Assembly: GCF_012184385.1 (NCBI RefSeq)
Contig: NZ_VSRL01000003.1
Coordinates: forward strand, 1-64,000
Length of the DNA: 64,000 bases
Direction of reading: 5' to 3'
DNA from: Lentzea indica
GTDB lineage: Bacteria > Actinomycetota > Actinomycetes > Mycobacteriales > Pseudonocardiaceae
Within the stretch, counting starts at the first letter, position 1; each line of letters begins with the position of its first letter. Shown here in pieces: positions 16,231-24,440 of the stretch. The notes under the pieces were generated by a model. The model was not told the origin of the DNA. It saw only the letters and a list, made by a program, of their open reading frames with translations, and ran no database searches. The translations under genes were made by a program, and so were the position numbers.

Positions 16231-16459
16231 TGGGGCTCCGCCCCAAATCCCGCCAATCTGATCAAAGACCTGTCCAGCGCCGTCGGCGGGTTGATGGCAC
16301 GCCTGTTGTTTTTGGCGGCTTGCGGCTGCGAGGTGGGTTGCGTTGGTGTGGGGTGGTCCCGTCACGAGTCGTACGCGGCAACAGCATCGGCACGACTCGT
16401 GACGGGACCACCCCACCCGCGTTGTGTGTGAAAGCGGGGCTCGGCTTCGCCTTCGCGGT
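16231..16459. repeat. Convergent-junction hairpin element, copy 1
   Basis: Shared with 36057-36358. It starts with the GGGGCTCCGCCCC palindrome, then a conserved block around CCAATCTGATCAAAGACCTG, then a perfect 25-bp inverted repeat (16348-16372 and 16392-16416) with a 19-base loop, and ends with a GGCTTCGCCTTCGCGGT tail. It occupies most of the 272-base gap between the convergent SDR and response-regulator genes, so a bidirectional terminator role is likely. No ORF inside it looks real. Confidence 0.85.
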
Positions 16460-16484
16460 CGGCTTGCCCCCGGCCTCGCGGTGA

Positions 16485-17141
16485 TCAGGCGTCGCCGGGG
16501 CGGACCAAGCCGGTTTCGTAGGCCAGCACTACTGCCTGCACTCGGTCTCGCAGTTCCAGCTTTGCCAGAATTCGGCCCACGTGGGTCTTCACTGTTGCTT
16601 CGGACAGGAAGAGCTTCCTGGCGATCTCCGTGTTCGACAGGCCCTTCGCGATCAGCACCAGCACCTCGCGTTCCCGCTCGGTCAGGACGTCCAGGACGGT
16701 GGCGTCACGCAGTTCGCCGCCGCCGTCGCCCAGGAATCGGCCCAGCAGTCGCTTGGTCACCGATGGTGAGACCACGGCGTCGCCGGAGGCCACCGCGCGC
16801 AGGGCCGAGACCAGGTCTGAAGGTGGGGTGTCCTTCAGCAGGAAGCCGCTGGCGCCGTTGCGCAGGGCCGACAGGGCGTACTCGTCCATGTCGAAGGTGG
16901 TCATGACCAGCACCTTGGCAGTGTTGGCCTCGGCGATGCGCTTCGTTGCCTCCACGCCGTCCAGTACGGGCATGCGGACGTCCATCAGGACGACGTCGGG
17001 GCGCAGTTTGTCGGCCATTTGCACTGCGTCCAGGCCGTCGGCGGCTTCGCCGATGACGTCGATGTCCTCCTGCGCTCCCAGCACCATGCGGAAGCCCATG
17101 CGCATGAGTTCTTGGTCGTCGACCAGCAGCACCCGAATCAC
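16485..17141 (-). CDS. NarL/FixJ-family response regulator
   Basis: A 218-residue two-domain regulator. The receiver domain has acidic residues in LLVDDQE, phospho-Asp in VVLMDVRMPVLDG and Lys in FLLKDTPP; the C-terminal LuxR-type helix-turn-helix is LTEREREVLVLIAKGLSNTEIARKL. GTG 17141 is 4 bases from the kinase stop, so the pair is one operon with the kinase first. Codons at its 3' end often end in A or G, the mirror of the + strand C-to-T drift across the element. Target genes are not evident. Confidence 0.93.
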   Translation of the reverse strand: MIRVLLVDDQELMRMGFRMVLGAQEDIDVIGEAADGLDAVQMADKLRPDVVLMDVRMPVLDGVEATKRIAEANTAKVLVMTTFDMDEYALSALRNGASGFLLKDTPPSDLVSALRAVASGDAVVSPSVTKRLLGRFLGDGGGELRDATVLDVLTEREREVLVLIAKGLSNTEIARKLFLSEATVKTHVGRILAKLELRDRVQAVVLAYETGLVRPGDA

Positions 17142-17145
17142 TCGA

Positions 17146-18324
17146 TCACCCTATGGCCAGAGGGAAGATCGCGCGCACGCGCCAGCCTCCGCCGGGGTTG
17201 GGGCCTGCTTCGAACTCTCCGCCCAGCACTGCGGTCCTTTCCCTCATGCCGATCAGGCCGTTGCCGCCGGACACCTTGACCACGTCGTGGGGGGTGCCGA
17301 AGCCGTTGTCGATGATTTCCAGTCGTAGTTCTTCTGGCGTGCGGGCCAGGCGCACTAGCGCGGTTGTGCCTGCTCCGGCGTGTTTGATGGTGTTCGTGAG
17401 TGCTTCCTGCACGATTCGGTAGATGCTCAGGCCCACGCCGGCTGGGAGGTCGTCCACGTCGCCGGTGATCTCCAGGCGTACCGGGACGCCTGCCGCGCGG
17501 GTGTTTTCGGCCAGTTCGACCACGCCGCGTGCGTCTGGTTGGGGGGCCCATTGTGTTTCGGTGTCTTCGCTGCGGAGCACGCCCAGCAGGCGTCGCATCT
17601 CGGTCAGGGCCAGGCGGCCGGTTTCGGCGATGGTGCGGACGGCGTTCTCGGCGACTTCTGGCTGAGTCCTGATCGTGTAGGCGGCGCCGTCGGCGTGGAC
17701 GATCATCACGCTCACCGCGTGCGCGACCACGTCGTGCAGTTCGCGGGCGATTCGGGAGCGTTCCTCGCCCACTGCGATCTTGGCTTGCTGGTCGCGTTCG
17801 GTTTCGAGCAGCGCTAGGCGTTGTTCCAGTTCGCTTTGGTAGGCGCGGCGGGCGCCGATGAACTCGCCCATCGCCCAGCTGAAGCCGAAGATCACGAAGA
17901 CCATGAACACGAGGAACACGGCCTGGATGTCGCCGACCTGGAAGATCGCCCAGAGCAGTGTGCCCGCCAGCAGCCAGGCCGAGTAGATCAGGCCCGACCT
18001 GCGGCCGATGTACGCGACGAGCGTGTACAGCGCGATGGCCAATGCGAAGTCGGACATGCGGACCGGGATGCCGCTCTCGCCGCCGTGAGTGAAGAGTTGC
18101 AGGAAGGCGCCCGCGAGGATCAGGTAGCTGGTGCCTAGCGGGTGATATCGCCGGAACGGCAGCGGGCCCAGCATCAGCAACGTCACGGCGAGATACGCGG
18201 AGAACGACACACCACGGTCGATCGCGCTGACCGCGACGCCCATGTCGAAGATCAGCAAAAGCCCGGCGATCAGGGAGTCCCCGAACGCCGGGTGAGCCTT
18301 CATCCACAGGCTGAACCTCCGCAC
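17146..18324 (-). CDS. NarL-type sensor histidine kinase
   Basis: A 392-residue kinase with about five to six N-terminal membrane segments, a coiled region, the HisKA_3 box IARELHDVVAHAVSVMI and an ATPase domain ending GGNGLIGMRERTAVLGGEF. GTG 18324 gives the full membrane domain. It is the cognate partner of the downstream response regulator. There is no large extracellular domain, so it probably senses a signal in or at the membrane, as DesK-like kinases do. It diverges from the membrane/GntR operon at 18442. Confidence 0.92.
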   Translation of the reverse strand: MRRFSLWMKAHPAFGDSLIAGLLLIFDMGVAVSAIDRGVSFSAYLAVTLLMLGPLPFRRYHPLGTSYLILAGAFLQLFTHGGESGIPVRMSDFALAIALYTLVAYIGRRSGLIYSAWLLAGTLLWAIFQVGDIQAVFLVFMVFVIFGFSWAMGEFIGARRAYQSELEQRLALLETERDQQAKIAVGEERSRIARELHDVVAHAVSVMIVHADGAAYTIRTQPEVAENAVRTIAETGRLALTEMRRLLGVLRSEDTETQWAPQPDARGVVELAENTRAAGVPVRLEITGDVDDLPAGVGLSIYRIVQEALTNTIKHAGAGTTALVRLARTPEELRLEIIDNGFGTPHDVVKVSGGNGLIGMRERTAVLGGEFEAGPNPGGGWRVRAIFPLAIG

Positions 18325-18402
18325 TGGACAAGGTTAGGTGCGGATCGAACTTCCGCGCGTCGCGCCACGGAATGACGCTGCGTACGACTTCAGTGTGAGT
18401 TA

Positions 18403-18424
18403 TTGTGTCGAGGGGTTGATACAA
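18403..18424. promoter_or_regulatory. Possible GntR (YtrA-type) operator
   Basis: TTGTGTC and GATACAA form a near-perfect inverted repeat (6 of 7 pairs) with an 8-base spacer, ending just before the ribosome-binding site of the membrane/GntR operon. Small YtrA-type regulators usually autoregulate, so this is a reasonable candidate. Confidence 0.35.
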
Positions 18425-18441
18425 AGCTGGAGGGGGTGCGC

Positions 18442-19113
18442 ATGCTGTACGACATGTTGTGGGCCGCTGGTGTGGGACTGGTGCTGCTGGTCCTGCTGTG
18501 GCCGACCCGGTCGACCGGCAAGCGGCTGCTCAAGAGCTGGAAGGTGCACGACCCCACGCCGGCACAGATCGACGACGCGATCCGCTACCTGAAGCGGCGG
18601 CGGTTGCTCTACCCGTGGCTCTTCGTCGGGCTGACGCTCGTGCCGCTCGGCAGTGGCCGCGGCACCGGTTCGCTCGCGGCGATCGTGCTCGGAGGGACGC
18701 TGCTCGCCGAGCTGCTGGCGTTGCGGCCTGCCCGCGAAGGGCAGCGCCGGGTGGCGTCGCTCACGCCGCGCGGTCTGTTCGACATCGCCTCGCAGTACGT
18801 GTTGATCGCGTACGCGGCGATCGTGGGGATCGGCCTGGTCCTGCTCCTCGTCGACCTCCGGGTGGGTCAGGTGCCCGCGCTCGTGGTCTCCGTCGGCGCG
18901 GTCGCGGCCGTCACCTGGGCGGCCGTCGCGCGGCCCGCCGACGGTGACGAGGCGGTCGATCGGGCACTCCGCACCCGCAGCGTGCACGTGTCGGCGGGGC
19001 TCGGTGCGGCTGTGGTCGGTGCGCTTGTCGGTGGCGTCTTCGCCATCGTCGGAGTGGCGGCATGGGTCCTGATGGCCAACACGAACGTGGTCTCCAAGAA
19101 GATCTTCTGGTGA
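18442..19113 (+). CDS. Multi-pass membrane protein of unknown function
   Basis: A 223-residue protein with about five hydrophobic helices and the cytosolic N-terminal segment PTRSTGKRLLKSWKVHDPT. GGAGGGGGT lies 5 bases before ATG 18442. No family is recognised. Its stop overlaps the GTG of a small GntR regulator by four bases, so it is translationally coupled to it. In YtrA-type loci the partner is usually a membrane or ABC system, which suggests the regulator responds to envelope conditions. Confidence 0.75.
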   Translation: MLYDMLWAAGVGLVLLVLLWPTRSTGKRLLKSWKVHDPTPAQIDDAIRYLKRRRLLYPWLFVGLTLVPLGSGRGTGSLAAIVLGGTLLAELLALRPAREGQRRVASLTPRGLFDIASQYVLIAYAAIVGIGLVLLLVDLRVGQVPALVVSVGAVAAVTWAAVARPADGDEAVDRALRTRSVHVSAGLGAAVVGALVGGVFAIVGVAAWVLMANTNVVSKKIFW

Positions 19114-19478
19114 CTGCTCCCCGGATCGTCGTCGACGTCGGCAACGGCGTCGCTCCCTGGCGTCAGGTCCGCGATCAGCTGATCCTGCTGATCAGCGGTG
19201 GTGTCCTGCCGGTCGGGTCGCGGTTGCCGACCATCCGCCAGCTCGCCGCCGACCTCGGGCTTGCCGCGGGAACCGTCGCGCGGGCGTACCGGGAGCTGGA
19301 GATCGAGGGCGTCCTCACGACAGGACGAAGGCAGGGCACCGTGGTGGCTGCCCTGCCTTCGCATTCACCGGACCCGCTCTCCGCCGCCGCGGCGGAGTTC
19401 GTCGCCGTCGCTCGGTCGCTCGGCGCCAGTGAGGGGGAGGCACTGAACGCCGTGCGGTCCCACTACGTGGGTGAGTAA
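19110..19478 (+). CDS. GntR/YtrA-family regulator
   Basis: A 122-residue short GntR protein: an N-terminal winged helix with LPTIRQLAADLGLAAGTVAR and YRELEIEGVLTT, then only a short C-terminal helical tail in place of a ligand-binding domain. This size and layout define the YtrA subfamily, which usually represses its own operon. GTG 19110 overlaps the stop of the membrane-protein gene (GTGA). The 3' end overlaps the convergent gene at 19463 by 16 bases. Confidence 0.88.
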   Translation: MTAPRIVVDVGNGVAPWRQVRDQLILLISGGVLPVGSRLPTIRQLAADLGLAAGTVARAYRELEIEGVLTTGRRQGTVVAALPSHSPDPLSAAAAEFVAVARSLGASEGEALNAVRSHYVGE

Positions 19479-19897
19479 GGCGACTCGATCTTCGGTGCGG
19501 GTCGCGGTTCGCCGATGTGCCCGTGGCGTTCCTCGTAGATGCGGTGTTCTTCGGCCATCTGGTCCGCGAGCTGCTCCTGGAGCTGGCGATCCCGAATCCT
19601 GGCCAGGATCGCCATCGTGACGCCGTGAGCCAGCGCCAGCAGCAACAGCACCACACCCAGCTTCACGACCACGTTCTTCACCGGGTCGCCGGTCTGGACC
19701 TCGATGATCGACACCAGTGCCAGCAGTCCGAGCACGACGAGATGGAACAGGACGGCCGTCAGCCTCATCATGGCCGCGGCCTGTTCGTCGTCGTACGCGC
19801 GCCTCAGGTATCCCTTGCCGCTGTGGTAGATCAGCTGGCCGTCGACGACGACCAGGACGATCCCCAGCACCAGGAACGTCACGTAGCTGTCTTCCAT
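19463..19897 (-). CDS. Hypothetical membrane protein, 144 aa
   Basis: Three hydrophobic segments (FLVLGIVLVVVDGQLIY, LFHLVVLGLLALVSII and VVVKLGVVLLLLALAHGV) are followed by a charged, probably coiled tail (QLQEQLADQMAEEHRIYEER) and a Pro-rich end. No family is recognised. It overlaps the end of the GntR gene and diverges from the dynamin operon by only 54 bases, so the two may share a promoter region. Confidence 0.7.
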   Translation of the reverse strand: MEDSYVTFLVLGIVLVVVDGQLIYHSGKGYLRRAYDDEQAAAMMRLTAVLFHLVVLGLLALVSIIEVQTGDPVKNVVVKLGVVLLLLALAHGVTMAILARIRDRQLQEQLADQMAEEHRIYEERHGHIGEPRPAPKIESPYSPT

Positions 19898-19951
19898 GGG
19901 CTGTGGCTACCCGCGCACGCACGCCCACAAACCGTGGCACGATCAGTGCCC

Positions 19952-21457
19952 GTGACGGCGTTGCAAGGACAACAACAACTGGCCGGTCCGCTCTGCGCGG
20001 CGGTGGCCAACTTGTGCGTTGCCCTGCAGCCGCAGGTCTCTCAGCAGACCGCCGCCGGATTCCAGGAAGTGCTGCGACGTCTGCATGCACCGCTGCAGGT
20101 CGCGGTGGCCGGCCGGATCAAGTCCGGGAAGTCGACGCTGGTCAACGCGTTGATCGGCCGCCGGGTCGCGCCCACCGACGTCGGCGAGTGCACGCGACTC
20201 GTCACGCGCTATCAATACGGAACCGTAGACCGCATCGAAGTCGTGCTGCGGGACGGACGACGGCAGGTGCTGCCGTTCGACCCGAACGGCATGATTCCCG
20301 CTTCTCTTGGCGTGGATGGCGTTTCGCACATCGAGGCATACCTGACGAACGCGGTGCTGCGCGACTTCACCGTCATCGACACGCCCGGGCTCGGTTCGCT
20401 GGACGCGGCTTCGGTCGCGCGCACCGAGGAACTGCTCGATCCCGTGTCGCGCAACGCCGTCGCTGGTGCTGAGGCCGTGCTCTACGTCGTGACGCAGGGC
20501 GTGCGCGCGGACGACCACTCAACTCTCGCGGCCTTCACCGCCGCGACCGCGTCCAGGGAAGCCGGGCCGGTCAACGCCATCGCCGCGCTGAACAAGGTGG
20601 ACGCCGTCGCGCCGGAAACCGTTGAAGGCTCGGACGGTGACGTCTGGCGTGCCGCCGAGATCCTGGCGTCGAAGCAGGCCGAACTGCTCAAACCGCGGGT
20701 CGCCGACGTGCTGCCGGTGATCAGCCTGCTCGCCGAGTCCGCGGAGACCGGCGAGTTCACGTCGGCGGACGCGGAGGCGTTGCGGCAGCTCGCGGCCCTG
20801 GACGCGGACACCCGCACGATGATGCTGATGTCCGGTGACCTCTTCACCTCGTGGGACTGCGACGTTCCGGCCGGCGTCCGATCCCGGTTGCTGGAGAAGC
20901 TCGACCTCTACGGCATCGGCCGTGCCTTGGCCGCCGTCGACGCGGAGCCCGCGATCACGGCAGGGGCGCTGCGGCGGGTGCTGTTCGACGCTTCCGGGTT
21001 CGCCGCGGTCCGAGGCCGGCTGGACGCGGTGTTCCGTGCGCGGGCCGACGGCATCAAAGCGGCGGCCGCGCTGGCCTCGGTCACCTCGCTGGCCGCGGGC
21101 GACCCCGGCGAACGGCAGCGCGTGCACGACGCGATCGAGGTTCTGCTGGCCAGACCGGAGGCGCACCAGCTGCGGCTCCTGGAGGCGCTGACGCTGGTCT
21201 CGTCCGGCGCGGTCACGCTGGCACCGGACCTGACGGAGGAGGTGCTGCGCGTCGGCAGCACCCCGGACATCCCGGCTCAGCTGGGTCTGACCGGCCGTCC
21301 TGCCTCTGAGCTGGTCGCCCATGCGCTGGAACGCGCCGGTTGGTGGCGTTCGTTCGCGTCGTTCGGCGCGACGCCGGCCCAGGCTCGGGTGGCGCACGTC
21401 GTCCATCGGGCGTATTTCCTCATCTGGCAGCAACTACGTGCTGGGGGGCACCGATGA
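19952..21457 (+). CDS. Dynamin-like GTPase (first of pair)
   Basis: About 501 residues. The GTPase motifs are G1 GRIKSGKSTL near residues 54-63, G3 DTPGLG at 143 and G4 NKVD at 214, followed by a long helical region. This fits bacterial dynamin-like/IniA-type proteins, which act on membranes, often as pairs. GTG 19952 or GTG 19946 could be the start; neither has a strong ribosome-binding site. The stop overlaps the ATG of a GrpE-like gene, itself overlapping a second dynamin-like gene. Unlike the second one, I see no obvious membrane hairpin here. Confidence 0.85.
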   Translation: MTALQGQQQLAGPLCAAVANLCVALQPQVSQQTAAGFQEVLRRLHAPLQVAVAGRIKSGKSTLVNALIGRRVAPTDVGECTRLVTRYQYGTVDRIEVVLRDGRRQVLPFDPNGMIPASLGVDGVSHIEAYLTNAVLRDFTVIDTPGLGSLDAASVARTEELLDPVSRNAVAGAEAVLYVVTQGVRADDHSTLAAFTAATASREAGPVNAIAALNKVDAVAPETVEGSDGDVWRAAEILASKQAELLKPRVADVLPVISLLAESAETGEFTSADAEALRQLAALDADTRTMMLMSGDLFTSWDCDVPAGVRSRLLEKLDLYGIGRALAAVDAEPAITAGALRRVLFDASGFAAVRGRLDAVFRARADGIKAAAALASVTSLAAGDPGERQRVHDAIEVLLARPEAHQLRLLEALTLVSSGAVTLAPDLTEEVLRVGSTPDIPAQLGLTGRPASELVAHALERAGWWRSFASFGATPAQARVAHVVHRAYFLIWQQLRAGGHR

Positions 21458-21819
21458 GCGTGAACGGAACCGATCCGACCGACGTGGCGTCGGACGATGG
21501 TGTGGAGACCATTGCCGACGAGCTCCTCGACCAGGCGTTGGCCGAACGCCGCGCGCTGGTCGAGCTGTGCCTGTACGCGCTGGACCGCGCCAGTGCCGGC
21601 GTCGTCGAGCGCATCGAAGAAGGACTGTCGTCCATAGGAGTCGTGGCGATGCGAGCCGACGGTGAGCGCTTCGACCCCTCCGTGCACGAGGCAGGCGGCA
21701 CCGTGCCGACGGACGACCTGTCGTTGCAGGGCCTGGTCGCCGAGACCGAGGTGCCGGGTTTCTGCGACCGCGGACGTCTCCTGCGCGCTCCTATCGTGAC
21801 GGTCTACACGGCCCGATGA
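21454..21819 (+). CDS. GrpE-like nucleotide-exchange-factor domain protein
   Basis: A 121-residue protein. After a helical N-terminus (ELLDQALAERRALVELCL) the C-terminal half resembles the GrpE beta-wing: EGLSSIGVVAMRADGERFDP, HEAGG, and GFCDRGRLLRAPIVTV. True GrpE has a longer coiled helix and serves DnaK; no Hsp70 gene is nearby. Four-base overlaps on both sides place it between two dynamin-like GTPases. It may be an exchange factor or adaptor for the pair, or serve an Hsp70-like protein elsewhere. Both are inference. Confidence 0.75.
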   Translation: MSVNGTDPTDVASDDGVETIADELLDQALAERRALVELCLYALDRASAGVVERIEEGLSSIGVVAMRADGERFDPSVHEAGGTVPTDDLSLQGLVAETEVPGFCDRGRLLRAPIVTVYTAR

Positions 21820-23636
21820 GCAACCTCTCCCAGACCGTCCGCCAGACGCGCGAGCGTCTCACCTCTCTCGTGCGCGAGCTCGACCCGTCCATGGCCGACT
21901 GGGTCGCCAGGCGCTCTGCGCCGGAGGTCTCGTCCGTGGTGATCGTCGGCGAGACGAACCGCGGCAAGTCCTCTCTGGTCAACGCTCTGCTGGCGACCCC
22001 AGGCCTGTCACCGGTCGACGCCGACGTCGCCACCTCGACGTACCTCGTCTTCCAGCACGGTCCGTCCTGGGCGGCCCGCGCCTGCTACCCCGGCCTGCTC
22101 GCGCCCGTCAGCTTCCCGCTGCCCGCGCTGATCAACTGGGTCTCCGCGGCCCACGATCTGCCGGAGGGTGAGCTGCCCCCGCGCTACGTCGAGGTCGACG
22201 CCCCGATCCCGTTGCTGGAACGAATGTCCGTTGTGGACACTCCGGGTGTCGGCGGTCTCGAGTCGGTGCACGGCGAACTGGCTCTCGAAGCCGTCACCTC
22301 GGCCACCGCACTGGTCTTCGTCGTCGACGCCTCCGCGCCGTTCACGCGCGGCGAGCTGGACTTCCTCAAGCGTGTCGGCGACCGCGTCGAAACCGTCGTC
22401 TTCGCCTTGACGAAGACCGACCAGTACCGCGGCTGGCGGCAGGTCCTGGACGCCGATCGAGCGCTTTTGGCCGAACACGCCCCGCGCTTTGCCGACGCCA
22501 CGTTCTACCCGGTGTCGTCCCGCATGTTCGACATGGCGGGCCAGGCTCCGAACCCGGACGCGGCCGCGATGCTCCGGGAACGTTCCGGCGTGGCAGCGCT
22601 GCAAACCTCTCTGCAGGAACTCGTCGCGGGCCGTGCCGGAATGCTGGCCGAGGCCAACGCCCTGCGCGCTTTGTCCACCGTCCTCGACGAGCTGTTGATT
22701 CGCCTTGAGCACGAGAAGCGCGCTCTGTCCGTGGGCGAGGACGAGGCCGCTGTCCTGCGCGCCCGCCGCGAAGAGCTGCAAACCGAACGCCGCTCGTCCA
22801 CCCGAGGCTGGCAGGTCCGCCTGCGCGGCGAGATCCAGCGCGCCCGCGTGGAGAACTCGCACGAGATCTCCCGTCAGATGCGCGACCTCCAGACCTGGTA
22901 CCGCCAGGCCATCGACGCCGCCGACCGCGCAGCCCTGGCTCAGTTGCCGCAGCAGGTGGACACGGCTTTGCAGGTCGTGTCCGGCCGCATCTCCACGGCG
23001 TTGTCGGTGCGCCTCTCCCAGGTCGCCGACGCCGTCCTCGCCACGTTGTTCTCCTCAGAGGAACTGACCTTGATCCGCGGTCAGTTCGCGCGCGGCGAGC
23101 AGCCCCCTGTCGTGTTGCGTCCCAAGGAAAAGCGCCCACCGACAGCTGAGGACAAGCTCCTCGTGTTCATGGGCGTGTCCGGAGGCCTGGGCGCAGGCAA
23201 GCTGGCCGTCATGCCCCTGGCCGGGCTCGGCATCGCGGTCTTGAACCCGATCGTCCTGCCGGTGACCATCGCTCTCGGCCTCGGCGCGGGCTGGTGGATG
23301 GCCAGAACCCGCACCCACACCGCAGAAAAGCAGCACGTCAAGCAATGGCTCTCCGACGCCATCGCCGATGCGCGCTCCACAGTGGACCAGCTCGCTGCCG
23401 AGCAGCTGATCGAGGCGGAGCAGGCACTGTCGCTGGCGCTCGACGAAGCGCTGGCCAAGCGCATCGAGGCCATCGAGGCGGAGCTGCGCGAGGTCGACAG
23501 GGCACTGCGGATGGAGGCCGGCGAACGCGGCCGCGAACTGCAGTCCGTGACCCGGCAGCTCGCCGAGGTGGAGTCGGGCCGAGCGAAGGCAGAAGAGCTG
23601 CTCGGCCGTATACGATCGGTTCGGGACCGCGCGTGA
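21816..23636 (+). CDS. Dynamin-like GTPase with membrane hairpin (second of pair)
   Basis: 606 residues. G1 GETNRGKSSL is near residues 45-54, G3 DTPGVG at 141 and G4 TKTD near 199. Long helical stalk regions flank a hydrophobic hairpin (LAVMPLAGLGIAVLNPIVLP, about 462-500), and the C-terminus is a coiled coil (EAELREVDRALRMEAGE). This is the layout of membrane-inserting bacterial dynamins such as IniA/IniC or DynA. It is translationally coupled to the GrpE-like gene. Likely roles are membrane repair, stress response or septation. Confidence 0.87.
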   Translation: MSNLSQTVRQTRERLTSLVRELDPSMADWVARRSAPEVSSVVIVGETNRGKSSLVNALLATPGLSPVDADVATSTYLVFQHGPSWAARACYPGLLAPVSFPLPALINWVSAAHDLPEGELPPRYVEVDAPIPLLERMSVVDTPGVGGLESVHGELALEAVTSATALVFVVDASAPFTRGELDFLKRVGDRVETVVFALTKTDQYRGWRQVLDADRALLAEHAPRFADATFYPVSSRMFDMAGQAPNPDAAAMLRERSGVAALQTSLQELVAGRAGMLAEANALRALSTVLDELLIRLEHEKRALSVGEDEAAVLRARREELQTERRSSTRGWQVRLRGEIQRARVENSHEISRQMRDLQTWYRQAIDAADRAALAQLPQQVDTALQVVSGRISTALSVRLSQVADAVLATLFSSEELTLIRGQFARGEQPPVVLRPKEKRPPTAEDKLLVFMGVSGGLGAGKLAVMPLAGLGIAVLNPIVLPVTIALGLGAGWWMARTRTHTAEKQHVKQWLSDAIADARSTVDQLAAEQLIEAEQALSLALDEALAKRIEAIEAELREVDRALRMEAGERGRELQSVTRQLAEVESGRAKAEELLGRIRSVRDRA

Positions 23637-23852
23637 AAGTGCAACAACGACCGTTGCGCCGATAGGTTACGACACCCGACTGAAATTAATCGAGCATTGC
23701 TCATTTTGCCTGTTCAGGGCACCGTTGTCGACGCAACTTAAATGCATGTGTCCAAAGGTGCACCGATGTCGCGCATTTGATTGTCGGGTTAGTTCACGAA
23801 CGCTTCATTGATTGGGTATGGGGGTTAATTAGCCACTGCTTTGCTCACGAAT
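23637..23852. other. AT-richer intergenic region
   Basis: This 216-base gap is visibly richer in A and T than its surroundings. It contains a small GAGCA-T-TGCTC hairpin followed by ATTTTG near 23692-23707, which may terminate the dynamin operon, and the TTAATTAG stretch just upstream of the next start, which is a candidate promoter element. No small ORF with a ribosome-binding site was seen. Confidence 0.4.
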
Positions 23853-24440
23853 ATGAAGCTGCAGCGAGACCAGGTGGTCGCGGCAACCCTGGTGGGCACC
23901 GTGGTGGTGGTGCTCGGGTTCGCGTCGGGCCTCGGACGTGTGCCGGTGGCGCAGGGTGGCTCCACCCAGACGCCCAACGCGACGAAGCCCACGCAGCAGG
24001 AGGCACACCACCCGCAGGCGAACCCCGTTCCGCATCCGGTGGGGCACAACAACCCCGTCCAGGTGGCGCACCCGCCGTTGCCGCACGTCCCCGCACCGAC
24101 GCATCCCCATCAGACCGTGCCGCCGCGCACGACGCCGCCGACGAAGCCGCCGTCGACCGCGCCCACGACTCCGCCGAACGAGCCGTGCGACCCGGACGTG
24201 GTGAAGGCACTGCTCAAGCAGCTCGGCGTCCTGGTGGACGAACTACCGGTCGTGTCCGAGCTGATCGACGGCAGCGCCCCGATCGACGAACTGTCCAAAT
24301 TGGACCTGTCGCCGTTGCTCGGCCTGCTGGGTGCGGCGCCGAAGCCGCCCGCTGACCTGCCCGCCGAACTGCCGGGCGGCTGCAAGCTCCTGGTGGACGA
24401 GAAGAGCGGCAAGGTCACCGGCCTGCTGGACACGCCGTGA
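23853..24440 (+). CDS. Pro/His-rich membrane-anchored protein
   Basis: 195 residues from ATG 23853 (TTG 23841 is an alternative; neither has a ribosome-binding site). One N-terminal helix (VVAATLVGTVVVVLGFASG) anchors a long low-complexity segment rich in Pro, His and Thr, which may bind metal ions, and a folded C-terminal part with two Cys (about 112 and 179) that could form a disulfide. It is coupled by a GTGA overlap to a CopD-domain gene and followed by two cupredoxins, so a role in extracytoplasmic copper handling is likely but unproven. Confidence 0.72.
   Translation: MKLQRDQVVAATLVGTVVVVLGFASGLGRVPVAQGGSTQTPNATKPTQQEAHHPQANPVPHPVGHNNPVQVAHPPLPHVPAPTHPHQTVPPRTTPPTKPPSTAPTTPPNEPCDPDVVKALLKQLGVLVDELPVVSELIDGSAPIDELSKLDLSPLLGLLGAAPKPPADLPAELPGGCKLLVDEKSGKVTGLLDTP

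Noticed and set aside
16261-16430. Possible peptide encoded in the repeat element (NLIKDLSSA in both copies)
   Set aside because: The conserved block reads alike in one frame in both copies, but there is no start or ribosome-binding site and the frame runs through the hairpin. DNA-level conservation explains it.
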